Source of the DNA: a bacterium 1xD42-87
GTDB taxonomy: Bacteria > Bacillota > Clostridia > Lachnospirales > Lachnospiraceae
Direction: 5' to 3'
Assembly (NCBI GenBank): GCA_003611805.1
Contig: RAYM01000030.1
Location: 30,736 to 94,735 of the forward strand
Length of the DNA stretch: 64,000 nucleotides
This document shows positions 18,435 through 28,329 of this stretch, in pieces. Made by a program: the position numbers and the translations under genes. A model generated the notes under the pieces. That model did no database searches. It was not told the origin of the DNA and worked only from the letters and a program-made list of their open reading frames with translations. Position 1 is the first letter of the stretch, and each line of letters opens with the position of its first letter.

Positions 18435-20453
18435 TTAGGTCAATAATTTGATAATTGCCACGTCCTTCGCCTTCAACGTGAGCGTATCGCCTTTTTCATA
18501 GGTTTTTTCTTTCAGAAGATCTGTGCCAGCGAAGGGCATGGCCGTCATGTATGCGTCCTGTCCGTGGTTGAGGATAAATACAAAGCTGCCATTCGCGTTA
18601 GCTCTTCGGGTCACTTCAATATAATCCGGCGCATCCATAATCGGTTCAATTCCGGCTTCCCGGCATATTTCACTGAGATATTTTTTATAAAAATCATCGC
18701 TTGACTGCGTCGCAACATAGTAGCCGAAGCCTTTGCCGAAGGCGTTTTTAGTGAGCACGGGCATTCCTGCGTAGAAATCTTCTTCATAAGTGGCGAGCGT
18801 CTCCGCACCTTCCGTGTGCAGCAGATCGCAGAGCATGGAAGCGGGGTAGGTCTTTCCCTCGTAGTGGAACGCGTTGTGCATATTCTCGGGCAGCGCATCC
18901 TCTTCCTCCACCCAGATACCGAGAATATCCCGCAGCTTTCCGGGGTAGCCGCCGATGGTCACGAGGTCGTGCTCGTCCACATAGCCGCTGAAAAAGGTGG
19001 TCAGGAAACGACCGCCGCCTTTTACATAGGTGCGCAGCTTCTCGTCATACCCCGTTTTTACCATGTAGAGTACGGGCGCAATCACCAGATCGTACTTCGA
19101 CAAGTCGTCCTCAACGCCGATCATGTCCACGGGAATATGCAGGTCAAACAGGGCTTTGTAATAGCGTTCCACTTCTTTGCAATAATCCAGATAGACAGTA
19201 GGGCCCGAAGAGTAGAAGACAGCCCACCAGTTATCCCAGTCAAAGATGATGGCGGCTTTGGCGTTGCTCCTTGCGCCGAGGGTCTGATTTCCAAGGCGGT
19301 CAAGTTCTGCGCCCAGTTCCGCGGTTTCGCGGAATACGCGGGTGTTCTCATGCCCCGCATGGTCGATCACTGCGCCGTGATATTTTTCACAGGCGCCGAC
19401 GCTGCGTTTCATCTGGAAAAACATGACGGTGTCCGCGCCGTGCGCCACCGCCTGATAGCTCCAAAGCCGCATCACGCCGGGGCGTTTCAGCATGTTAAAG
19501 GGCTGCCAGTTCTGAACGGAAGGGGTCTGTTCCATCAGTGCAAAGGGCATTCCCTGCTTTAAGCCGCGCATCAGGTCGTGCCGCAGGGCAACGCTCGAAA
19601 CGGGTGTGTCGTTTGCGGGATAATTGTCCCATGACACAAAGTCCATGTATTTTGCCCACATCTGGTAATCCAGAGGCTGGTAAGTGCCCATCAGGTTCGT
19701 GGTGATGGGGACATCGGGAGTAATGGCGCGGATTGCGTCGTACTCCAAACGGAAAGCGTTCAAAATGCTCTCCGAGTTAAAGCGGCGGTAGTCCAGCGAG
19801 ATACCTTGGAATGTGCTGCGCTCATTGCCAAAGTGCTCGGAAAGATAATTGGGCGTGACAATCTCCTCAAAATCATAGAAGGTATGCCCCCAGAAGGCGG
19901 TATCCCAGACACGGTTTACCTCCTCGATCGTCCCATATTTTTCCTTCAGCCATTCCCGGAATCTTTTTTCACAGATTTCACAGTAGCATTCCCCGCCGTA
20001 CTCGTTGGAGATATGCCATGCGACAAGGTTGTCATAGTTTCCGTAACGCTCTGCCAGTTTTGTGGCAAGCGCTGCGGCGTATTTCTGGTAAGTGGGGCTG
20101 TTGGGGCAGGAGTTGTGGCGGCTGCCGAATTTGCGCTTTATGCCGTTTGCCTCCACCCGCAGGATATCGGGATGCTTTCTCGCCATCCATGCGGGATGCG
20201 CTCCGGTGGAAGTGGCAAGGCACACTTTCATGCCGTGCTTTTTCACCAGTTCCATAATTTTATCCAGTTTTTCGAAGTGGTAAACGTCGTCGTCTGATTG
20301 CAGCATCGCCCAGCTGAAGACATTCAGGGTGACAATGTCAATGTGCGCCAGCTTAAGAAGGCGCATGTCCTCCTCCCATGTCTCCTCCGGCCATTGTTCT
20401 GGGTTGTAGTCCCCGCCGTAGGGGATTTTTTTGATTTTTTCGTATTCGACCAT
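18435..20453 (-). CDS. Beta-galactosidase, GH42
   Basis: 672 aa. It hydrolyses terminal beta-galactosides, probably from oligosaccharides, in the cytoplasm; there is no signal peptide. The N-terminal signature is YGGDYNPEQWP. The acid/base Glu is in WHISNEYGG (~149) and the nucleophile Glu in LMEQTPS (~305). Zinc-type cysteines CYCEIC follow the acid/base site. The trimerisation domain GGGRFLTTFFSGYVDE (~485) and the C-terminal beta domain are complete. GGAGAT precedes the ATG at 20453. There is no sugar transporter beside it. Confidence 0.93.
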   Translation of the reverse strand: MVEYEKIKKIPYGGDYNPEQWPEETWEEDMRLLKLAHIDIVTLNVFSWAMLQSDDDVYHFEKLDKIMELVKKHGMKVCLATSTGAHPAWMARKHPDILRVEANGIKRKFGSRHNSCPNSPTYQKYAAALATKLAERYGNYDNLVAWHISNEYGGECYCEICEKRFREWLKEKYGTIEEVNRVWDTAFWGHTFYDFEEIVTPNYLSEHFGNERSTFQGISLDYRRFNSESILNAFRLEYDAIRAITPDVPITTNLMGTYQPLDYQMWAKYMDFVSWDNYPANDTPVSSVALRHDLMRGLKQGMPFALMEQTPSVQNWQPFNMLKRPGVMRLWSYQAVAHGADTVMFFQMKRSVGACEKYHGAVIDHAGHENTRVFRETAELGAELDRLGNQTLGARSNAKAAIIFDWDNWWAVFYSSGPTVYLDYCKEVERYYKALFDLHIPVDMIGVEDDLSKYDLVIAPVLYMVKTGYDEKLRTYVKGGGRFLTTFFSGYVDEHDLVTIGGYPGKLRDILGIWVEEEDALPENMHNAFHYEGKTYPASMLCDLLHTEGAETLATYEEDFYAGMPVLTKNAFGKGFGYYVATQSSDDFYKKYLSEICREAGIEPIMDAPDYIEVTRRANANGSFVFILNHGQDAYMTAMPFAGTDLLKEKTYEKGDTLTLKAKDVAIIKLLT

Positions 20454-20619
20454 GTGGGATCTCCTTTACGATTTTGCTATTTGATTTGTGGATAAGCAAT
20501 GCTCATTGCCATCGCGTATAGTATAACTGATTTGAGGGGATTGGAATACTTGACAAAATGCTGATTTACGGAAGCGTTTTTTAGTGATAAGTACAAAAGC
20601 AGACTTGAAATTCGCTAAA

Positions 20620-20649
20620 AAAGAAACCGCGCGCGTGCACGGTTTCTTT
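20620..20649. terminator. Terminator after the 20668 gene (minus strand)
   Basis: AAAGAAACCG and CGGTTTCTTT form a 10-bp stem with A and T runs on either side. It lies just 3' of the minus-strand gene at 20668-21330 and before the GH42 promoter region, and could work in both directions. Confidence 0.75.
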
Positions 20650-20667
20650 AAAAGTCGGTTAAAATAT

Positions 20668-21330
20668 TTAGTTGGAAGCGATCTGTCCGGCAGCAGCCTG
20701 ATCCAGAACATTCTGCGTCGCATTGTTCTGCGCAGCAGCATCCTCAGCCATCTTGTCAAAACCTGCCATCACAGCGTCGTATGTCTTCTTGGAAATCTCG
20801 GGAAGTTCGCCGCCCCAGGTCTTCTCAGCCTGCTCGTAGCCCTTCTTGAAAGCTGCGCGCATATCTTCAATCTTGCTCGGATCGCCGCCTGTCAGAGCTG
20901 TCGCGAAATCAAGGATTCTGCCGGAGGTCTGCTTCACGCCCCAGTAGCCGTCCTCGGAAATATCCTGCTGCGCCTGCAGTTTGGTTGCTTCATCCACCTC
21001 AAACTTGCCGCTGGCGAGGAATTTCCACATATCGCCGTTGGCAATGCCGGAAGTCTGGCTCTGCTTGGTCATCATCTTTTCAACAATGTTACGAAGCTGC
21101 TTCGAATGCTCCTCTGCGTCGGCTTTCATCTTATTGACAAGCTCTGTGTTCTGCACATACTTTTTCACGGGTACATTGACACTGTCCTTTGAAGGCTCAT
21201 AAACCACACCGTTTTCGCCCTTTTCGGAAGTGTTGTCTTTTACCTCTTCAACAGGCTTGTTTTCTGTCTGCGTGGTTGTAAGAGCTTCGTATGCGTTAGC
21301 GCCTACGTTTGAAATTCCATTTACGCTCAT
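20668..21330 (-). CDS. Conserved hypothetical protein, soluble and Gln/Ala-rich
   Basis: 220 aa from the ATG at 21330, preceded by AAGGAGGG. There is no signal peptide or membrane segment. The N-terminus (MSVNGISNVGANAYEAL) is followed by a charged linker and a helical C-terminal domain with AFKKGYEQAEKTWGGELPEIS. The style, with a short Gly/Asn head then helices, resembles unassigned Lachnospiraceae proteins near flagellar or surface loci. No function can be given. It is monocistronic with its own terminator. Confidence 0.65.
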   Translation of the reverse strand: MSVNGISNVGANAYEALTTTQTENKPVEEVKDNTSEKGENGVVYEPSKDSVNVPVKKYVQNTELVNKMKADAEEHSKQLRNIVEKMMTKQSQTSGIANGDMWKFLASGKFEVDEATKLQAQQDISEDGYWGVKQTSGRILDFATALTGGDPSKIEDMRAAFKKGYEQAEKTWGGELPEISKKTYDAVMAGFDKMAEDAAAQNNATQNVLDQAAAGQIASN

Positions 21331-21524
21331 GGGTATCCCTCCTTGGAAAATATTTATGTATTTTTTGTGGTTACGAAAAGACTGTCGCTTGGGCAATCTC
21401 CTTTTTCTATTTACTATATCGTACCATTTTCCTATTTAAATTAGAAGTAAAGACATAGAATTTCATAAAAAATCCGCAAATATCTTTTCGGCAGGGTAAA
21501 TCCAATGTGGCGCCGAGCCTGTGC

Positions 21525-21553
21525 TTGACATTTTGTATAAAATTAAGTACAAT
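21525..21553 (+). promoter_or_regulatory. Sigma-A promoter of the ispE operon
   Basis: TTGACA at 21525-21530 and TACAAT at 21548-21553 are 17 bases apart. The start codon of ispE is about 93 bases downstream. Confidence 0.75.
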
Positions 21554-21645
21554 CCTTGTATACAAAGTACATTAAATTTGGCGGGAAAATGTCGATAAGA
21601 GGAAAAGGACCGGCAGACTGCGGTCAGCGGGAAACGGGAGCAGTT

Positions 21646-22521
21646 ATGATAAGAGAAAAAGCTTATGCAAAAATAAATCTGGGACTGGATGTGCTGCGGC
21701 GCAGACCTGACGGCTATCACGAAGTGAAGATGATTATGCAGACCGTGGATATCTGCGATGATCTGACTTTTGAGAAAAGGGAGGAGCCGGGAATCGGTTT
21801 TCAGATAGAGGGCGCAGATCTTCCTGCGGACGAGAATAATCTGGTTTATCGGGCGGCGGCTCTTCTGACGGAGAAGCGGCAGATTAAGAAAGGCGTTTCC
21901 ATTACCTTGCAGAAAAGGATTCCTGTTGCGGCGGGCATGGCAGGAGGCAGCGCGGATGCGGCGGCGGCTCTGCGGGGGCTGAACGCACTTTTTGAAATGG
22001 GATATTCCATGGAGGAGCTGAAAGAATTCGGTGTGACGCTGGGAGCGGATATTCCCTACTGCATTCAGGGCGGGACCATGCTCTCGGAGGGAATCGGGGA
22101 AATACTGACACCGCTGACTGCGCCGCCGGCATGTCATGTAGTGATAGCGAAGCCGGATATTGACGTGTCCACGGCTTTTGTCTATGGGCATCTGCAGGCG
22201 GACACACTGTCCTTTCACCCGGATATTGACGGGATGGCGGCAGCTCTTGCGGCGGGGGACCTGCATGGAATCACGGACAGGATGGGAAATGTGCTGGAGA
22301 CAGTTACCGTGAAGGAGTATCCTGTGATCGACAGGTTAAAGCGGGTGATGTGCAGTCTGGGAGCGGAAAACGCGCTGATGAGCGGCAGCGGACCCACGGT
22401 GTTTGGCATTTGTAAGGAGAAGGAGACGGCGGAGAACATAGCAGCAGCCATAAGCAAAGAGGAGCCGGCAGCTGCGGTTTTTGTGACAGGGTTTGTCAGG
22501 AGGAATGCGTATGGATCATGA
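21646..22521 (+). CDS. ispE: 4-diphosphocytidyl-2-C-methyl-D-erythritol kinase
   Basis: 291 aa from ATG 21646, with GGGAG upstream. A GHMP kinase of the non-mevalonate isoprenoid pathway, it phosphorylates CDP-methylerythritol. The substrate motif AYAKINLGLDVL (~6) and the ATP motif PVAAGMAGGSADAAAALRG (~89) are clear. GSGPTVFG (~247) is the third GHMP motif. Its end overlaps the GntR gene start by 11 bases. The five-gene run ispE-gntR-23340-murI-DUF1934 is probably one operon. Confidence 0.95.
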   Translation: MIREKAYAKINLGLDVLRRRPDGYHEVKMIMQTVDICDDLTFEKREEPGIGFQIEGADLPADENNLVYRAAALLTEKRQIKKGVSITLQKRIPVAAGMAGGSADAAAALRGLNALFEMGYSMEELKEFGVTLGADIPYCIQGGTMLSEGIGEILTPLTAPPACHVVIAKPDIDVSTAFVYGHLQADTLSFHPDIDGMAAALAAGDLHGITDRMGNVLETVTVKEYPVIDRLKRVMCSLGAENALMSGSGPTVFGICKEKETAENIAAAISKEEPAAAVFVTGFVRRNAYGS

Positions 22522-23206
22522 TTTTACTGTGAACATGGACGAATTTCTGCCATTGCGGGACGTGGTGTTTAATACGTTACGCCGTGCCATCTTGACGGGC
22601 GAACTGAAACCGGGGGAGAGGCTGATGGAGATTCATCTGGCTAACCGTCTGGGTGTGAGCCGCACGCCGATCCGTGAGGCGATACGGAAACTGGAACTGG
22701 AAGGTCTGGTGACCATGATTCCAAGACGGGGCGCGGAGGTGGCGCAGATCACGGAGAAAAGTCTGCAGGATGTGCTGGAAGTGAGGCGGGCACTGGATGC
22801 GCTCTGCGCGGAGCTGGCATGTGACAGGATCACGGCGGAAGGCAAAGCGGCATTAAAGAGAGCCTGTGACAGCTTTGAGGAGGCGACGAAGACGGGTGAG
22901 GTGGTGACCATCGCGGAGGCGGACGTGGAGCTGCACGATATCATTGTGCAGGCGACGGGAAACCAGCGGCTGATCCAGCTGATTAACAACCTGTCAGAGC
23001 AGATGTACCGCTACCGTTTTGAATACATCAAGGATGAGAGCGGGCATGAAAATCTGGTCAATGAGCATAGGATGATATATGAGAGCATTATGAGCGGCGA
23101 CAGGGAGAAGGCGGCGGCAGCGGCGAGACTTCACATTGACAATCAGGAGCAGTCCATTATCCGGCAGATCCGTGTGGATCCCGGAGGGAAACGCTCTTCC
23201 CGCTGA
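22511..23206 (+). CDS. GntR-family (FadR/FCD) transcriptional regulator
   Basis: 231 aa from ATG 22511, seven bases after AGGAGG. The N-terminal winged helix (~10-75) has the GntR pattern LKPGERLMEIHLANRLGVS then RTPIREAIRKLELEGLV. The C-terminal FCD all-helical domain (~85-220) carries metal-type residues in D...H (ADVELHDIIVQATGN) and RLHIDNQ. FCD regulators sense small acids; the ligand is unknown. It is translationally coupled to ispE. Confidence 0.9.
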   Translation: MDHDFTVNMDEFLPLRDVVFNTLRRAILTGELKPGERLMEIHLANRLGVSRTPIREAIRKLELEGLVTMIPRRGAEVAQITEKSLQDVLEVRRALDALCAELACDRITAEGKAALKRACDSFEEATKTGEVVTIAEADVELHDIIVQATGNQRLIQLINNLSEQMYRYRFEYIKDESGHENLVNEHRMIYESIMSGDREKAAAAARLHIDNQEQSIIRQIRVDPGGKRSSR

Positions 23207-23339
23207 AAATGCCGCGGAGCGTCGTCTGCTATGGGCAGCGCCGCAGAGGGAAAGGCACAGGCATTAAAAAAGAATGTATCAGGGCAGCCCGAAGCGGGAA
23301 TACTCCAGATGCCGGGGATAACGGCGGATAGGAGTATGT

Positions 23340-23654
23340 ATGATGAAGAAAAATGTGAAAAGACTGGCGGTATGTCTCTTTGCGGCAGTCTGGTGGGGGA
23401 TATTTTATCCGGAATTATGTTTTACGGAGGAAACCTGCGCGGCGGTGACGTCGGAGGAAGCGCAGGCGAATGACCTGTCTGTACAGGAGGAGGCAACAGG
23501 AGCCAGAGGTGTTCCCGGAGCAGAGACGGGTGTTTCGACAACGTCGGAACAGATTGAGGCGTCAGAGGTCTGGCATGCCTCGGGAGATGAGATTGTGATA
23601 AGCAGCAGGCTTTTGGAATGGCTGGAGGAAAGTCTGTCTGCGAGTAAGGATTAG
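23340..23654 (+). CDS. Small secreted protein, unknown
   Basis: 104 aa beginning MMKKNVKRLAVCLFAAVW, a signal peptide. The mature part is Glu/Ser/Thr-rich and low in structure, with a short helical C-terminus (SSRLLEWLEESL). GGAGT precedes the start. It lies between gntR and murI in the operon. I do not recognise it. Confidence 0.55.
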   Translation: MMKKNVKRLAVCLFAAVWWGIFYPELCFTEETCAAVTSEEAQANDLSVQEEATGARGVPGAETGVSTTSEQIEASEVWHASGDEIVISSRLLEWLEESLSASKD

Positions 23655-23669
23655 AAAGGGTCGGAAACC

Positions 23670-24503
23670 ATGAAAGGACAGGAAGAGTGGCATAACAGCC
23701 CTATCGGCGTGTTTGATTCGGGGGTTGGAGGGCTGACCGTTGCACGTGAGATCATGCGGCAGCTCCCCAACGAGCGGATCGTGTATTTCGGCGATACGGC
23801 GCGGGTGCCTTATGGAAATAAGTCGAAGGAGACGGTGACGAGGTATTCCAGACAGATCGTGCGTTTTCTGGAGACGCAGCAGGTGAAAGCGATTGTGGTG
23901 GCATGCAATACGGCGAGCGCCTACGCTTTGGAGGATCTGGAAAAAGAGTCGGATATTCCGATGATTGGCGTGGTGAAACCGGGAGCCAGGGCTGCCCTTG
24001 CGGCTACCGTGAATAAAAAAATCGGCGTTGTGGGAACGGAAGCTACCATAAGCAGCGGCATATACAGCCGTTACATAGAAGAACATGACAGTGGTGTCAG
24101 CGTTATTGGAAAGGCATGTCCTCTCTTTGTATCACTGGTGGAGGAGGGGCTGTGGGAAGATCCTGTGACGGACGAGATTGCCCGCCGTTATCTGACGGAG
24201 CTGATTGACAGCGGCATTGACACGTTGATTCTGGGTTGTACCCATTACCCCATGCTTCGGTCTACCGTGGGGAAGATTATGGGGGAGAAAGTAACCTTGG
24301 TCAATCCAGCCTATGAGACGGCGAGGGAGTTAAAAAAGCTTTTGGCGGAACACGGTCTTGAGAGCGAGCACAGACCAGGGCTTGGGACGGAGCTGTACCG
24401 CTTTTTTGTCAGCGACGCCGCCGACAAGTTCCAGCGTTTTGCGAACTCCATTCTGCCCTATGGCATTCTGTCCGCAAAGGCGATACGAATTGATGAATAT
24501 TAG
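23670..24503 (+). CDS. murI: Glutamate racemase
   Basis: 277 aa. It makes D-glutamate for peptidoglycan by a two-cysteine mechanism. The motifs are FDSGVGGLTV (~12), FGDTARVPYG (~45), ACNTASAYA (first catalytic Cys, ~78) and LGCTHYPML (second Cys, ~190). The length is typical. It is 15 bases after the previous gene. Confidence 0.95.
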   Translation: MKGQEEWHNSPIGVFDSGVGGLTVAREIMRQLPNERIVYFGDTARVPYGNKSKETVTRYSRQIVRFLETQQVKAIVVACNTASAYALEDLEKESDIPMIGVVKPGARAALAATVNKKIGVVGTEATISSGIYSRYIEEHDSGVSVIGKACPLFVSLVEEGLWEDPVTDEIARRYLTELIDSGIDTLILGCTHYPMLRSTVGKIMGEKVTLVNPAYETARELKKLLAEHGLESEHRPGLGTELYRFFVSDAADKFQRFANSILPYGILSAKAIRIDEY

Positions 24504-24556
24504 GGGAAGAAGTCTGGAGCTGCGGAAGATTACGGCATTTGAGAAATGAGGTAACT

Positions 24557-25009
24557 ATGACGAAAGAAGTATTGCTGACTTTACAGGGACTGCAGTTTGA
24601 TCAGCGGGAAGAAAATTCTGACAAGATCGAGACGGTCACTGTGGGCGATTATTATAAGAAAAATGACAGACACTACGTGGTTTACGAGGAGGTTACGGAA
24701 GGGTTTGACCGCGCCACGAAGAACCGTCTCAAGTTTGGCGGGCAGATGGTAGAGCTGACGCGCCACGGTCTTGTGAACGTACATATGGTTTTTCAGGAAA
24801 ATAAAAAGAACCTCTCAAACTACAACACGCCTTTCGGACAGATTCTGGTGGGAATTGACACGAAGCGGATAACAATCGACGAAAAGGAAGATAATATTGT
24901 GGTGGATGTGGATTACGCGCTTGATATCAACTATGAGTTTCTCTCGGACTGTCACATCAAAATCGACATCCGCTCAAAAGAAAACAGCAGTTTTACGTTA
25001 CTTTCGTAA
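24557..25009 (+). CDS. DUF1934 (YwiB-like) beta-barrel protein
   Basis: 150 aa from ATG 24557, with GAGGT upstream. The DUF1934 pattern is present: LTLQGLQFDQREENSDKIETVT at the start, YYKKNDRHYVVYEE, and IDVDYALDINYEFLSDCHIKI-type strands at the end. It is a calycin-like small barrel of unknown ligand, common near murI or argS in Firmicutes. Its stop codon lies inside the terminator at 24984. Confidence 0.85.
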   Translation: MTKEVLLTLQGLQFDQREENSDKIETVTVGDYYKKNDRHYVVYEEVTEGFDRATKNRLKFGGQMVELTRHGLVNVHMVFQENKKNLSNYNTPFGQILVGIDTKRITIDEKEDNIVVDVDYALDINYEFLSDCHIKIDIRSKENSSFTLLS

Positions 25010-25018
25010 AACTGCTGT
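24984..25018. terminator. Bidirectional terminator
   Basis: ACAGCAGTTTTACG (24984-24997) and CGTAAAACTGCTGT (25005-25018) make a 14-bp stem with a seven-base loop. It separates the convergent DUF1934 and 25024 genes and includes the last codons of the former. Confidence 0.85.
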
Positions 25019-25023
25019 GCGGA

Positions 25024-25500
25024 TTATTTGACGGGTTTGGCACCCGCTTTTTCCTGTGCCTTTTCAACCATCTGTTTGAATTTGCTTTTTTTCTTCTGCT
25101 CTACAACCGGTGCCCTGCCGTGGAGACCCTTTACGTCCGTGATGTAGATGCCGCTGACAACAGCCTTTACTTCCTTCTTAACGGGAACGGAGTCAAAGAT
25201 TTTTTCTTCGCAGATAAGAGTCATAATTTGCGGACCGACTTTTGCTTTCACCACGGGAAGTTTGGAGCCGCGCAGGAGCTTGGGAGTCTGGTCAAGCACG
25301 ATCTGGGGCAGCCCCGCGTCCTTTAGCTTCATCCGTTTCTTATCTATGATAAGCATGGACACGGTCTGCTTCATCGCGTCGATCTGTGCCTGCTGCTCCG
25401 CCTGCTTTTTCTGCGCTTTCTTTCCTATGAAATATAATACAACCACGGCGATTAGCAAAACCGCCAGGATTACCAGTAAGACAATTGTAACCGTACTCAT
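25024..25500 (-). CDS. Membrane-anchored hypothetical protein
   Basis: 158 aa from the ATG at 25500, preceded by GGAGG. One N-terminal membrane helix (TIVLLVILAVLLIAVVVLYF) is followed by a Lys/Gln-rich coiled coil (~28-50). A small domain (~60-130) then precedes a basic tail. The topology suggests a cytoplasmic domain tethered to the membrane. The family is not recognised. Confidence 0.65.
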   Translation of the reverse strand: MSTVTIVLLVILAVLLIAVVVLYFIGKKAQKKQAEQQAQIDAMKQTVSMLIIDKKRMKLKDAGLPQIVLDQTPKLLRGSKLPVVKAKVGPQIMTLICEEKIFDSVPVKKEVKAVVSGIYITDVKGLHGRAPVVEQKKKSKFKQMVEKAQEKAGAKPVK

Positions 25501-25632
25501 GGGAATGCCTCCGTTTTCATTATCAATGTATGTAAAAAATATTTTAACATTGATCTGCCCGATGCGCAAGAAAAAGTTGGAGATTGACCCAGGGAGTCAT
25601 TTTTGCGCGCGCGAAATAGCGGAGGGCGGATA

Positions 25633-25662
25633 TAGACAAATAAAGGATGACTGTGGTAAGAT
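25633..25662 (+). promoter_or_regulatory. Probable promoter of the trigger-factor-like gene
   Basis: TAGACA at 25633-25638 and TAAGAT at 25657-25662 are 18 bases apart, with TG one base before the -10 box (extended -10). Confidence 0.5.
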
Positions 25663-25744
25663 AAAAGTTAAATTTATGGTAACTGTTCTGCATGGGTTGA
25701 AGCGGTTACAGTTTATGATATTGGAAAAGAGGAAATGAGGAGAT

Positions 25745-26836
25745 ATGAAAAGAAAAATTTGTGTTGCCGCAGCGGCGTTTGCCTCATCGCTGTTTTTGAC
25801 GGCGTGCGGCAGTAAAGAGTATCTGAAGGATATCAAGGCGGAGAAGTATGTGACGCTCGGTACTTATACGGGAATCGAGGCGACGGTCAATAAACTGGAA
25901 GTGCCGGAGGGCGCGGTGGACAGTTACATTTACGATAATTATCTTGCGCCGAAAGCGGAAAAGGTGCCGGTGACGGGCAGAGCGGTGCAGGAAGGCGACG
26001 TGGCGAATATCGACTTTGTGGGATATCACGATGATGTGGCGTTTGAGGGTGGCACAGGAGCGGACTTCGACCTGACGATCGGTTCCGGGCGGTTTATAGA
26101 GGGCTTTGAGGAAGGTCTGATCGGCGCGAATATCGGGGACACGCGGAGTCTGAATCTGACGTTTCCCGACCCCTACACGAACCCCGAGCTGGCGGGCGAG
26201 GATGTGGTGTTTGAGGTGACGGTGAACAGCATCAGCGAGAGCAAAGCGCCGGCACTCACGGACGCGCTTGTGAAACAGCTTGGCGAGGAAGGCTATAACG
26301 TAGGCGGCGCGCAGACAGCGCAGGAGCTGAACGATTACGTTTATAATCTCTATGACCAGTCGGTGCAGAGCACGTATGACAATGAGATAGAGACCGCCAT
26401 GGCTTCCACCATTATGGAGAACAGCACGTTTCGGGAGCCGCCGGAGGAGATGGTGCAGCGCTTTATCACGAGCATAGAGAATAATATGAGCATCAGGGCG
26501 TCCTCTATCGGTATGTCCCTCGCGCAGTATATGCAGCTTTACCAAGGACTTGACGAAGCAGGATATCGGACGCTTTTTGACGAAGAGGGCTTGCGGATGG
26601 CAAAGCAGTATATCATGTACCAGGCAATTGCAGACAAAGAGGGGCTTGTGCCGACAGAGGAGGAGGTTGCCGGTGAAGTTTCCGCGCTGATGACGATTTA
26701 TGGCTACGCTTCCGAGGAAGATTTGGAAAAGAGTGTGGATATGGAATCTTTGAAAGAAGATCTGATGCGGAAAAAGGTGGTCGCCTTTTTGAAGGAGAAC
26801 GGCAATATCCATGAAACCGCGGTTGACGCGGAGTGA
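25745..26836 (+). CDS. Trigger-factor-like lipoprotein, surface peptidyl-prolyl isomerase
   Basis: 363 aa with a lipobox (LFLTAC). The FKBP-type isomerase domain (~75-165) has the family strand pattern [32 protein letters not shown] and VFEVTVNSI. The helical trigger factor C-terminal domain fills ~170-355. The ribosome-binding N-terminal domain is absent and is replaced by the lipoprotein signal, so it should act outside the membrane as a folding chaperone. Such genes are found in Lachnospiraceae. asnS follows after 25 bases. Confidence 0.85.
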   Translation: MKRKICVAAAAFASSLFLTACGSKEYLKDIKAEKYVTLGTYTGIEATVNKLEVPEGAVDSYIYDNYLAPKAEKVPVTGRAVQEGDVANIDFVGYHDDVAFEGGTGADFDLTIGSGRFIEGFEEGLIGANIGDTRSLNLTFPDPYTNPELAGEDVVFEVTVNSISESKAPALTDALVKQLGEEGYNVGGAQTAQELNDYVYNLYDQSVQSTYDNEIETAMASTIMENSTFREPPEEMVQRFITSIENNMSIRASSIGMSLAQYMQLYQGLDEAGYRTLFDEEGLRMAKQYIMYQAIADKEGLVPTEEEVAGEVSALMTIYGYASEEDLEKSVDMESLKEDLMRKKVVAFLKENGNIHETAVDAE

Positions 26837-26861
26837 GATAAAAACAGGAGGGGCAATAAAA

Positions 26862-28253
26862 ATGGACTTGACAGATATTAAAGATTTGTACCGTGACAGC
26901 GAGGCGTATTTTGATAAGGAAGTAACGGTAGGCGGCTGGGTGAGAAGCATCCGGGATTCCAAGACTATCGGTTTTATCGTGGCAAACGACGGCACCTTTT
27001 TCGAGCCGCTGCAGATTGTGTATGCGGACAAGCTGGAAAATTTTGATGTAATTTCCAAACTGAACGTAGGTTCCGCGATTGTGGCGCGGGGAAAGATTGT
27101 GGCGACGCCGCAGGCAAAACAGAAATTTGAGATGCAGGCGGAGGAAATCATTGTGGAGGGAATGTCCACGGCGGATTACCCGCTGCAGAAAAAGCGGCAC
27201 AGTTTCGAGTATCTGCGCACCATTTCCCATCTGCGTCCCAGAACGAATACCTTTCAGGCGGTATTCCGTGTGCGGTCGCTGATTGCCTACGCGATTCATA
27301 CGTTCTTTCAGGAGAGAGGTTTCGTCTATGTACACACGCCGATCATCACGGGCAGTGACTGCGAGGGCGCGGGCGAGATGTTCCAGGTGACCACCATGGA
27401 TTTGAACAATCTGCCGCAGACGCAGGACGGGCAGGTTGACTACAGCGCGGATTTCTTTGGCAAGCCCACCAACCTGACGGTGAGCGGGCAGTTAAACGTG
27501 GAAACGTACGCCTTTGCTTTTAAGAACGTATATACATTCGGACCTACTTTCCGGGCGGAAAATTCCAATACGACCAGACATGCGGCGGAGTTCTGGATGA
27601 TCGAGCCAGAGATGGCTTTTGCCGATCTGACGGACGATATGATGGTGGCGGAGGCAATGCTCAAGCATGTGATCAGTTATGTGCTGGAGAATGCGCCGGA
27701 GGAGATGAATTTCTTTAATCAGTTTGTGGACAAGAGGCTGATTGAGCGGCTAAACCATGTGCTGCACTCCGACTTTGCCCATGTGACTTACACAGAGGCG
27801 ATCGAGATTCTGAAAAAGCATAATGAAAGTTTTGAGTACAAGGTAGAGTGGGGCTGCGATCTGCAGACCGAGCATGAGCGGTTCCTGACGGAGCAGGAGT
27901 TTAAGCGCCCTGTGTTCGTGACGGATTACCCGAAAGAAATCAAGGCTTTTTATATGAAGCTAAACGAGGATGGAAAGACCGTTGCGGCAATGGACTGCCT
28001 TGTGCCGGGCATCGGCGAGATTATTGGCGGCAGCCAGAGAGAGGACGATCTGGAACTGTTGGAGCGCAGGATGGACGAGCTCGGGCTGAACAAAGAGGAT
28101 TATGGGTTTTATCTGGATCTTCGCAAGTATGGCTCCGCGAGGCATGCAGGGTTCGGCCTTGGGTTTGAGCGCTGCGTCATGTATCTGACCGGCATGGGTA
28201 ATATCCGCGACGTGATTCCCTTCCCCAGAACGGTCAATAACTGTGAGCTCTGA
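26862..28253 (+). CDS. asnS: Asparaginyl-tRNA synthetase
   Basis: 463 aa from ATG 26862, with AGGAGGGG upstream. A class II synthetase: an N-terminal OB-fold anticodon domain ([17 protein letters not shown], ~21) is followed by the catalytic core. Motif 2 reads FRAENSNT and motif 3 reads [15 protein letters not shown] then RDVIPFPR. The sequence [10 protein letters not shown] is the AsnRS type. No T-box leader is visible; it seems to be read from the upstream gene. Confidence 0.96.
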   Translation: MDLTDIKDLYRDSEAYFDKEVTVGGWVRSIRDSKTIGFIVANDGTFFEPLQIVYADKLENFDVISKLNVGSAIVARGKIVATPQAKQKFEMQAEEIIVEGMSTADYPLQKKRHSFEYLRTISHLRPRTNTFQAVFRVRSLIAYAIHTFFQERGFVYVHTPIITGSDCEGAGEMFQVTTMDLNNLPQTQDGQVDYSADFFGKPTNLTVSGQLNVETYAFAFKNVYTFGPTFRAENSNTTRHAAEFWMIEPEMAFADLTDDMMVAEAMLKHVISYVLENAPEEMNFFNQFVDKRLIERLNHVLHSDFAHVTYTEAIEILKKHNESFEYKVEWGCDLQTEHERFLTEQEFKRPVFVTDYPKEIKAFYMKLNEDGKTVAAMDCLVPGIGEIIGGSQREDDLELLERRMDELGLNKEDYGFYLDLRKYGSARHAGFGLGFERCVMYLTGMGNIRDVIPFPRTVNNCEL

Positions 28254-28329
28254 TTACGAAACAGAATTCTGAAAAGTGTGCAGGTGTGCACGTATGAGAA
28301 AATGACAGGATATGGATAGAGGCAGAACG